Assembly: GCA_963997635.1 (NCBI GenBank)
Contig: CAXEND010000010.1
Span: 1 to 64,000, forward strand
Length of the DNA: 64,000 nucleotides
Source of the DNA: GCA-2728135 sp002728135
GTDB lineage: Bacteria; Pseudomonadota; Alphaproteobacteria; UBA828
Direction of reading: 5' to 3'
Both the position numbers and the translations under genes were made by a program. Under the pieces are notes generated by a model that was not told where the DNA came from, did no database searches, and saw only the letters and a list, made by a program, of their open reading frames with translations. The stretch's first letter is position 1. Each line of letters opens with the position of its first letter. This document shows, piece after piece, positions 1 through 6,388 of this stretch.

Positions 1-44
1 TCCAAGCCAGACACCTTCCTTAAATTTTAGTATTCCGCTACGAT

Positions 45-59
45 CCTTCCTAAGGAAGG
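45..59 (+). promoter_or_regulatory. Small hairpin covering the ribosome binding site of the first gene
   Basis: CCTTCC (45-50) and GGAAGG (54-59) are perfect complements separated by three bases. The right arm is part of the purine-rich Shine-Dalgarno region (GGAAGGAAGAGG) of the dioxygenase gene starting at 72. The pairing is seen directly. That it controls translation is inference, and at six base pairs the hairpin is small. Confidence 0.3.
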
Positions 60-71
60 AAGAGGCTCGCT

Positions 72-830
72 ATGCTAACCGAACAAGAAGTTCAAAAATA
101 TAAGTCGGATGGTTATGTTGTTCCAGATTACCGAGTTCCATATCATATTTTAGAATCAATAGATGAAAAAACGGATTTATTTATTGGGGAGAATCCAGAG
201 TTCCGGGATAATTGCTCTGCTCTTTTACGCCATGACATAAGTTTCGCGAGTTATTGTTTCACCCCTGGTATTTTAGATATGGCAGAGCAGTTAATTGGAC
301 CAGATATTGCCCTTTGGAACATGAGCCTGTTTGGCAAGCCAGCTAACGATGGTAAGGCAACCCCATGGCATCAGGACGGAGAATACTGGCCAATAAGACC
401 CCTTGCCACATGCTCCGTGTGGGTTGCAGTTGATGAATCCTCGGAGGAGAATGGCTGCTTAGAGGTAATACCCGGTTCTCACAGGAACAGGGCTCTCAGT
501 CGGCATCAACATAACCCAAGTGATGATTTGACGTTACATGAAGAATTGTTGGATACGGAATTTGATGTCAAATATTCTAAAAAAATTCTCCTGGAACGCG
601 GCCAAATCTCTTTCCATGATGTTTTCCTAATGCATGGTTCGCAGCCCAATCGATCCAATAAAAGACGGCGCGGAATGACCATGCGGCTGATGCCTACCAC
701 ATCGCATTGGGATCGTAATCTTGCTCCGGATGTATTGTCTCATCATCCACTATTATTATTAAAAGGTACGGACAGGTTTGGAAAAAATGATTTTGAAAAA
801 GCAGAAGATCTTGTGCCAAAGATAATTTGA
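72..830 (+). CDS. Phytanoyl-CoA dioxygenase (PhyH) family protein
   Basis: A 252-residue non-haem Fe(II)/2-oxoglutarate dioxygenase of the PhyH family. The family hydroxylates varied small organic substrates in the cytoplasm. The facial triad is visible: H100-x-D102 in the segment TPWHQDGEYW, and the distal His at about 188 in LMHGSQPNRS. Basic residues just after it (about 197-200) suit 2-oxoglutarate binding. The segment ENGCLEVIPGSH at about 126-137 is typical of the family. Length is slightly short but within family range. The ATG at 72 has a strong purine-rich Shine-Dalgarno sequence 8-15 bases upstream. No pathway partner lies beside it, so the substrate cannot be named. Confidence 0.88.
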   Translation: MLTEQEVQKYKSDGYVVPDYRVPYHILESIDEKTDLFIGENPEFRDNCSALLRHDISFASYCFTPGILDMAEQLIGPDIALWNMSLFGKPANDGKATPWHQDGEYWPIRPLATCSVWVAVDESSEENGCLEVIPGSHRNRALSRHQHNPSDDLTLHEELLDTEFDVKYSKKILLERGQISFHDVFLMHGSQPNRSNKRRRGMTMRLMPTTSHWDRNLAPDVLSHHPLLLLKGTDRFGKNDFEKAEDLVPKII

Positions 831-888
831 AGCTTATGGTCTCAGCTTGGGTATACTCTAGCAAATGTGAATTAAGGGGAGATAGTTT

Positions 889-1011
889 ATGGCGAGTTAT
901 GCAACAGGGGATGGATTAATTCCACCCAGAGACGCTGCTCAGCGTGGCCTTAACCAAATCATGAGATTGGGCGGTAATGATAGGGCTTATCCTGCTAGAT
1001 GGAGGCTGTGA
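889..1011 (+). CDS. Small 40-residue ORF coupled to the MORN gene
   Basis: ATG at 889 is preceded by a good Shine-Dalgarno sequence (AGGGGAG, 875-881). The frame runs 40 codons to TGA at 1009-1011, and the last base of that stop is the first base of the next gene's ATG. The peptide starts MASYATGDGLIPPRDAAQRG and is hydrophilic, with no signal peptide or transmembrane segment. I do not recognise a family. It could be a real small protein, a leader that couples translation to the MORN gene, or the 5' remnant of a longer gene. The ribosome site and ATGA overlap argue that it is translated. Confidence 0.45.
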   Translation: MASYATGDGLIPPRDAAQRGLNQIMRLGGNDRAYPARWRL

Positions 1012-1646
1012 TGAAACTAATTTATACCATGATTTTTTTACTGGGATTTATCGTTGTAACTACAGATTCAAAGGCTTCTAATCTGTCGCTTTGTCTTAAA
1101 TCGGACATATACCTTTGGGATAACTGTTTTGGCAGCCATACCTATGACAATGGAGCTAAATATATAGGAGAATTTAGTAATGGTAATCCCCATGGTCGTG
1201 GTGCATTAATCCATGCTGGTGAATGGGTTGGCCATAAATATGTAGGTGAGTTTCGAGATGGTCAATACAACGGTCAGGGCACGTATTCCTATGGTAATGG
1301 AGATTTATTAGCAGGAACATTTAAGAATGATAGGCCCGATGGCTTGGGTGCTTTTGCTCATAGCAATGGTGCAAAATATCTAGGTGAATTTATAGGCTGG
1401 TCTAGAAATGGTCATGGTACCTATACTTTTGCTAATGGTGAAATATATACTGGTAAATTTAAAAATGATGAACCCAATGGTTGGGGTAAATACATATTTC
1501 CGAATGGTGACATATACACGGGTGAATTTGAAGGGTGGCAGCGAAATGGCTTGGGAACCTTTACCTTTTCTGATGGTAGAGTCTTGCAGGGTGTCTGGAA
1601 AAATGATGAATTTCAATATGCAAGTGAAGTCAAGATGTCCAACTAA
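1011..1646 (+). CDS. Secreted MORN-repeat protein
   Basis: I start at the ATG at 1011, giving 211 residues. It has GGAGG at 1001-1005 at the right distance and puts a clean signal peptide (MKLIYTMIFLLGFIVVTTDS) at the N-terminus. An in-frame ATG at 999 would add four residues and has no such site. After the signal come about six MORN repeats of roughly 23 residues with the pattern Y-x-G-E-F-x-n-G-x-x-x-G-x-G, for example YTGEFEGWQRNGLGTFTF near the C-terminus. MORN repeats form beta-hairpin rods often tied to membrane or protein contacts. In exported bacterial proteins their role is mostly unknown. The start overlaps the stop of the 40-codon ORF. Confidence 0.85.
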   Translation: MKLIYTMIFLLGFIVVTTDSKASNLSLCLKSDIYLWDNCFGSHTYDNGAKYIGEFSNGNPHGRGALIHAGEWVGHKYVGEFRDGQYNGQGTYSYGNGDLLAGTFKNDRPDGLGAFAHSNGAKYLGEFIGWSRNGHGTYTFANGEIYTGKFKNDEPNGWGKYIFPNGDIYTGEFEGWQRNGLGTFTFSDGRVLQGVWKNDEFQYASEVKMSN

Positions 1647-1691
1647 CGCTAAAGTTTCCATGAATAGCTCTAATAAATAGGTTGCTTATAT

Positions 1692-2954
1692 CTATTTAGC
1701 ACGAGGTAATTCATCCCAGCGTGTTGTAAAGGAAGGTGTTTTATAGTTTTGGTTCATGTACCAAGTCTTGGGTTTTTTTACCTGTCCCAATTGCAAGAAC
1801 CCAGATCCAAAGCGCTGATTAATAATATCGTATGCCTTAGATAATTGATCATTACTTTGTACGTAGGGGTAGAATAAATCTTTAACAGCTTTTTCAGGCC
1901 TACTAAGGTTAATTAATATAACGCCAGCTTTCTTGTAATGAATATTAGGTTTGAATATTTGATTTAATCCTCTCATTGCTGCCCTGTGAATCTCTTGGGT
2001 GCTATTCGTCTGTGGATGTAGGCTGAGAGTTATAGATTTACTGTATTGTTCTATATCAGTATTAAAGGGGCTAGTTTGAACAAAGACGTTAATCTCTCCA
2101 GCTATAAGGCCATGTTTTCTGACCTTAGATGAGGCCCTATCTGAAAAGGTAGCAATGGCTGACTTTAATGCGGTATAATCAGTCAAAGGTTTACCAAAAC
2201 TTCTTGACACGCAGATTGTCTGTTTATCTGGAGATTCGTCTTCGAGCTTAACACATGATAGTCCTTGTAGCTCTTTTACAGTTCTTAAGCCTACAATCCC
2301 AAACTTTTGTCGGATCCATCTTTCGGGGGCCGCTCTGAGATCGTAAGCTGTCAGTATATCTTGTCTTTCTAATACCCTAGACCAGCGACGACCAATGCCC
2401 CATACGTTATTTACTTCTGTTTTTTGTAGAGCAATGTCTATCCAAGGAGAATTATTCAAATCAAGTATACCTTCTGTTTTTTTTGATGTTTTAGCTAATC
2501 TGTTAGCAATTTTGGATAGGGTTTTAGTTTGTCCAACACCAATGGATACAGGTATTCCCGTCCACTGCAGAACACATTGGCGAATATGTTTGCAGTATTC
2601 TGTAAGGTTTAAATGATCAAAGCCTGATAAATCCAGAAAGCATTCATCAATACTATAAATTTCAGACCTAGGGGTGAAGGAAGACAGGACTGTCATCACC
2701 CGGTTACTTATATCTCCATAAAGGGCATAGTTACTTGATAAAACTATGACACCCTTTTTTTTAAAATCATTCCTGAACTTGAAGTAAGGTGCACCCATTG
2801 GAATACCTAGAATTTTTGCTTCATTGCTCCGGGCAATAACACATCCATCATTATTGGATAGAACCACTATAGGTTTGTTAATGAGCCTAGGTTGAAATAT
2901 TCGTTCACAGCTCGCATAAAAATTATTACAGTCAACAAGTGCAAAGATAGTCAT
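1692..2954 (-). CDS. umuC: DNA polymerase V catalytic subunit UmuC
   Basis: A 420-residue Y-family translesion polymerase, close to the 422 of E. coli UmuC. The open frame extends to 2990, but the ATG at 2954 gives the family N-terminus (MTIFALVDCNNFYASCERIF) and overlaps the umuD stop by four bases (ATGA), which supports it. Palm-domain acidic motifs are visible: VDCNNFYASCE at about 7-17, and YSIDECFLDL further on. The little-finger region lies in the last 150 residues. With cleaved UmuD it forms Pol V, which copies past DNA lesions and makes mutations. It should be SOS-induced through the LexA box ahead of umuD. Confidence 0.96.
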   Translation of the reverse strand: MTIFALVDCNNFYASCERIFQPRLINKPIVVLSNNDGCVIARSNEAKILGIPMGAPYFKFRNDFKKKGVIVLSSNYALYGDISNRVMTVLSSFTPRSEIYSIDECFLDLSGFDHLNLTEYCKHIRQCVLQWTGIPVSIGVGQTKTLSKIANRLAKTSKKTEGILDLNNSPWIDIALQKTEVNNVWGIGRRWSRVLERQDILTAYDLRAAPERWIRQKFGIVGLRTVKELQGLSCVKLEDESPDKQTICVSRSFGKPLTDYTALKSAIATFSDRASSKVRKHGLIAGEINVFVQTSPFNTDIEQYSKSITLSLHPQTNSTQEIHRAAMRGLNQIFKPNIHYKKAGVILINLSRPEKAVKDLFYPYVQSNDQLSKAYDIINQRFGSGFLQLGQVKKPKTWYMNQNYKTPSFTTRWDELPRAK

Positions 2955-3361
2955 TCTAGATTTCTTACCGAGTTTTTTACTACGCCCCAAATTTGAGATT
3001 CTTCCAGTAAAGGAATTGACGGGTAATCAGAGTTTTCTGGTGCAAGTAGCCATGCACCATGAGTATCACGTTTCAGACGTTTGACTGTTAAATCACCCAT
3101 TACTGATGCTATAACAATACTACCATTCTTTGGTTCAAGACTTCGATCTACGATCAGTAGGTCACCATCATAGATTCCTGCTCCAATCATAGAATCACCT
3201 TCAGCCTTCACGAAATATGTCGCAGCTGGGTGCTCAATGTAGTCATTTAGATCAAGACTTCCTTCGACAAAATCTTCAGCAGGAGAAGGAAAGCCAGCGG
3301 GAACACGACTAAGTATGAATGGTAGGTGCAAAGTAGATGTGAGAACAGATAAGAATTTCAT
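2951..3361 (-). CDS. umuD: UmuD, LexA-like self-cleaving Pol V subunit
   Basis: A 136-residue S24 peptidase-family protein. RecA-stimulated self-cleavage converts UmuD to UmuD', the active partner of UmuC. The catalytic Ser57 lies in KAEGDSM and the general-base Lys94 in LTVKRLK. The cleavage site is A22-G23 in PAGFPSP, where E. coli has Cys-Gly. Ala-Gly is the bond used by LexA and many UmuD relatives. First gene of a umuDC operon; its stop overlaps the umuC start. A LexA operator sits 12 bases upstream of the start codon. Confidence 0.96.
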   Translation of the reverse strand: MKFLSVLTSTLHLPFILSRVPAGFPSPAEDFVEGSLDLNDYIEHPAATYFVKAEGDSMIGAGIYDGDLLIVDRSLEPKNGSIVIASVMGDLTVKRLKRDTHGAWLLAPENSDYPSIPLLEESQIWGVVKNSVRNLE

Positions 3362-3372
3362 AGCGACAATAG

Positions 3373-3387
3373 GAACAAAAGTGGAAC
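3373..3387 (-). promoter_or_regulatory. LexA operator (SOS box) of umuDC
   Basis: The plus strand reads GAAC-N7-GAAC, that is GTTC-N7-GTTC in the direction of umuD. This is an exact match to the direct-repeat LexA site of alphaproteobacteria. It lies 12 bases before the umuD start and just downstream of a possible -10, where repressor would block transcription. Confidence 0.85.
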
Positions 3388-3393
3388 AATTTT

Positions 3394-3424
3394 GTTATAT
3401 TGCACTATTTTATCCATTATTCAA
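3394..3424 (-). promoter_or_regulatory. Possible umuDC promoter
   Basis: On the minus strand there is a TTGAAT -35-like element (3419-3424) and a TATAAC -10-like element (3394-3399) with a 19-base spacer. The spacing is longer than ideal, so the assignment is tentative. It places the transcription start at or next to the LexA operator. Confidence 0.4.
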
Positions 3425-3495
3425 GGGCTATAAGGTCACTTTGTTAGTTTGTCTGTTTGGCAAAGTTTTTTGATAATAGCTATAAGGATATATAA

Positions 3496-3558
3496 GCAAC
3501 ACAGAGAATATTGATTTTTAGCTGAATCAAATATTTTACTTGTACAATTCTGTGTTGC
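3496..3558. repeat. Nested inverted repeat of 63 bases
   Basis: Outer arms GCAACACAGA (3496-3505) and TCTGTGTTGC (3549-3558) are perfect ten-base complements. Inside them AATATTGATT (3507-3516) pairs with AATCAAATATT (3525-3535) with one bulged base and an eight-base loop. The element is intergenic, between umuD and the amidohydrolase gene. It could be a structured small RNA, a miniature transposable element or a protein-binding palindrome. I see no clear target-site duplication and no adjacent run of Ts. Confidence 0.5.
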
Positions 3559-3602
3559 CTATGCCAGTGCAAGATGATAGTTGCAAACAATCTAAATAAG
3601 TA

Positions 3603-3640
3603 GATAAAAGAAAGTGAGCCAAGAATTAAATTCCTGACTC
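3603..3640 (-). terminator. Rho-independent terminator after the amidohydrolase gene
   Basis: In the minus-strand RNA, GAGUCAGGAAUU and AAUUCUUGGCUC pair fully over 12 positions when G-U pairs are allowed (3616-3640). A U-rich tract follows (complement of 3601-3613). It lies about 40 bases past the stop of the amidohydrolase gene. Confidence 0.55.
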
Positions 3641-3679
3641 GCTCAATAGATATATTTTATAGCCTTTGTATTGATAAGG

Positions 3680-4969
3680 TTATTCAGCTGCTGCGGCAGG
3701 TGCTAACTTTAACCGGGCTATTTTCTCTAGTTGTGGTTCCTTATGATAATTGCCATCCTTCATTATCATTAAGAAGTTATCTGAGTCTTGAAGGATAGAT
3801 ACATCTTGGGTTGGGTCTCCGTTGACCAGCAATAGATCAGCGAGGTAGCCCTCTTTTACAAGCCCAATATTCATACCCATTAGTTCACCGCCTAATTGAG
3901 TTGCTGCTCGTAGAGCCTGTGCATCTGAATATCCAAAAAGATTTACAAAGTGTTCTAGGTCTCTAGCATTGGTTCCAATAGGATTCCATGCAAAGCCATA
4001 ATCACCACCCGGCAATACTTTTATGCCTCGTTGCCTAAGTTCATTATAAACTCTCATACAACTTTCTAGTTTTCTCTTTAATTCAAGGCCTTCGGCAAAT
4101 TCTTCAGTTATTCCCCAATCGCTTGCTTCATAAATTGTTGCATAAATGAGACCAGCTGCGGGTGCCATGAATATTCTTTTTTTCCTAGCTTCTATAAGGT
4201 CCATAGTCTTAGATTTAACGAAATCTGCATGATATAGAATATCAATATTGTGTTTTAAGGCCATCCTTATAGAGCCATCTGATCGAGCGTGTGTTAGTAC
4301 GTTGAGCTTGCGTTCATTAGCAACTTCTACGCATGCGGCTACTTCTTCATCTGTATAAGAGAGAGTTTCCATTCCCGCACCGCGGGCAAATTGGTCTCCA
4401 GAAATATTAATCTTGATATTGTCGACACCCTCACGAGCACATAGTCGAACTGCTTTAATCATCTCATCTCGTCCATCTGCAATCAATCCAATGGATTCTT
4501 GATGCAAGTGTAGTAATCGTTCATCTCCTAATCCACCTGTTGAGGTTATTTCTGGGGAGGCTGCCAGAAGTCTAGGTCCTGGAAAGTGACCAGAGTTAAT
4601 TGCTTCCTTAAGAGCTACCTCTAAACGAATTTTTGAAACACCAGCTGCAGAGAACAGTGCTGTAAACCCTTGATCAAGCATTGTTTTTGCATTACGGACT
4701 GCAATCAACATATGATCTTCTGGGGGTATTTGACCTACCTGTGGTAGTTGCGTGCAGTCAGTATAACATACGTGGGCATGCGGTTCTATAAGTCCTGGCA
4801 TTAAGGTTGCTCCGCCACCATCAACTATCTTTACATCTTTGGTGCGAATTTTCTTTGACCCAGTGGCTACTTTATGAATCATGTTTCCCTGGACTAGAAC
4901 CTCACCAGAAGTTAGTTTTTTACCAGTTCCATCAAAAATCTTTATATTTTTAAATAATGTTTGTGCCAT
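3680..4969 (-). CDS. Metal-dependent amidohydrolase (imidazolonepropionase-like)
   Basis: A 429-residue cytoplasmic TIM-barrel hydrolase that would cut C-N bonds in cyclic or amide substrates. The HxH metal motif is H64/H66 in GLIEPHAHV. Further barrel ligands are suggested by VLTHARSD and LYHADF, and the late Asp by PGGDYGFAW. The C-terminal GYLADLLLVNGDP closes the beta-sandwich as in this superfamily. The open frame runs to 5047, but the ATG at 4969 (or 4975) sits behind AGGGGAG and begins with the family pattern (MAQTLFKNIKIFDG), so the upstream 26 residues are probably not translated. It ends in AAAAE. It is a single gene with its own terminator, divergent from the PLP enzyme at 5127. 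The substrate is unknown. Confidence 0.85.
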   Translation of the reverse strand: MAQTLFKNIKIFDGTGKKLTSGEVLVQGNMIHKVATGSKKIRTKDVKIVDGGGATLMPGLIEPHAHVCYTDCTQLPQVGQIPPEDHMLIAVRNAKTMLDQGFTALFSAAGVSKIRLEVALKEAINSGHFPGPRLLAASPEITSTGGLGDERLLHLHQESIGLIADGRDEMIKAVRLCAREGVDNIKINISGDQFARGAGMETLSYTDEEVAACVEVANERKLNVLTHARSDGSIRMALKHNIDILYHADFVKSKTMDLIEARKKRIFMAPAAGLIYATIYEASDWGITEEFAEGLELKRKLESCMRVYNELRQRGIKVLPGGDYGFAWNPIGTNARDLEHFVNLFGYSDAQALRAATQLGGELMGMNIGLVKEGYLADLLLVNGDPTQDVSILQDSDNFLMIMKDGNYHKEPQLEKIARLKLAPAAAAE

Positions 4970-5126
4970 TCTCATGTCTCCCCTAAACAACATGTGTGAA
5001 TAAACCCTGCTAGTGGTATTATGGCCTATAAATTGGGTATTCGACAATACTCTTTTGAAAGTTCTGTATACAGTTCCATTTTAATTTTGTTATCAGCAAA
5101 AAAATCTCAATACTTAGAGGAGTAAA

Positions 5127-6362
5127 ATGCAAAATCTTAAAGAGCTAGATACTGAGTATGTAAGAAGTCATTTCTCTGCATTAAATGGAAAGTGGGCCTT
5201 TCTGGAGAATGCTGGTGGTACACTCACGGCTAATCAAGTGATTCAACGGGTTCAGAACTATATGTCGCATTTTCATGTTCAACCAAATCATTTTTATAAA
5301 CCCTCTCAAGATGCTGGAATATTGATGGCGAACGGTCAAGCTGTGGCGGCTGAGATGATTGGTGCAAAGCAAGATGAGGTAATGATCAGTCCCAATACAA
5401 CAGCAAGTGTTTTTTTCTTAGCAAATTCCATCCGAAGATTATTTTCTGAGGGGGATGAAATAATTGTCACTGACTTAGATCATGAGGCTAATAATGGTGC
5501 ATGGCGTAAACTCGCTGAATTTGGTCTAAAGATTAAGGAATGGAAATTTTGCAGAGATAACGGTTCTCTAGAGATTGAAACTTTGGAGCCTTTGCTCTCT
5601 TCAAAAACACGTATGGTATGTTTTACGCATTGTTCGAATATTACAGGAGCCATAAATGATATAAGTTTACTAGTGGACCGAATACATGATGCTGGAGCAA
5701 TGGCGTGTGTCGACGGTGTTGCTTATGCACCACATAGGCCTATTGATGTTAAATTGTGGGATGTAGATTTTTATTTTTGTTCTTTATACAAAATTTATGG
5801 GCCTCATCTTGGTATTTTTTACGCAAAGAAAGAACATATTGAAAATGCTACAGGTAATAATCATTATTTCTTAGATGATAATTTACCATTGAAATTAAAC
5901 CCTGGTGGTCCAAATCATGAACTTACATCTGGGATTGTGGGTATAGGAGATTATTTTAGTACACTTCATGACCATCACTGCGTATCAGAAAAAAATACAT
6001 TACTAGATAAAGTCAATGAGCTTAGTGCCTTGATTTCTAATCATGAGGAAAAGATCTCTCAACCATTAGTTGATTTTCTGACTAAATCTCAGAGCATAGA
6101 ACTATTTGGGCCAAAGAGTGCAGATAGTATGTTGCGTGCTCCTATATTTTCCTTTGATATTAAGGGGCATAATTCAGCTGAAGTTGTTAAAGCACTAGAC
6201 CTAGATGAAGTGGGCATTGGTTCAGGTCATTTCTATGCACCACGATGTTTAAAGTCTTTAGGTTGTAAGTTAAATGATGGTTTGATTAGAGTTAGCTTGG
6301 TGCATTATAATGATAGCAATGACGTTATTAGACTTATAGAAGCACTAGAGAAGTTAATCTGA
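5127..6362 (+). CDS. Class V aminotransferase / cysteine desulfurase-like protein (VC1184 type)
   Basis: A 411-residue fold-type I PLP enzyme. H119 (DLDHEAN), D196 (CVDGVAY) and the Schiff-base lysine K222 (SLYKIYGPHLG) match the class V pattern. The N-terminal FLENAGGT and overall layout resemble the VC1184-type cysteine desulfurase-like subfamily, whose true substrate is not established. I see no clear mobile Cys loop near the C-terminus of the kind used by IscS, so a desulfurase role is doubtful. AGAGGAG lies 7-13 bases ahead of the ATG. It is divergent from the amidohydrolase gene, and a functional link between the two is possible but unproven. Confidence 0.83.
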   Translation: MQNLKELDTEYVRSHFSALNGKWAFLENAGGTLTANQVIQRVQNYMSHFHVQPNHFYKPSQDAGILMANGQAVAAEMIGAKQDEVMISPNTTASVFFLANSIRRLFSEGDEIIVTDLDHEANNGAWRKLAEFGLKIKEWKFCRDNGSLEIETLEPLLSSKTRMVCFTHCSNITGAINDISLLVDRIHDAGAMACVDGVAYAPHRPIDVKLWDVDFYFCSLYKIYGPHLGIFYAKKEHIENATGNNHYFLDDNLPLKLNPGGPNHELTSGIVGIGDYFSTLHDHHCVSEKNTLLDKVNELSALISNHEEKISQPLVDFLTKSQSIELFGPKSADSMLRAPIFSFDIKGHNSAEVVKALDLDEVGIGSGHFYAPRCLKSLGCKLNDGLIRVSLVHYNDSNDVIRLIEALEKLI

Positions 6363-6388
6363 TTTTTTATAGTTTTTGAATTAATAAT

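Noticed and set aside
1380..1680. Extra open frames on both strands over the end of the MORN gene
   Set aside because: They are by-products of the repetitive MORN coding sequence and have no ribosome sites or recognisable content.
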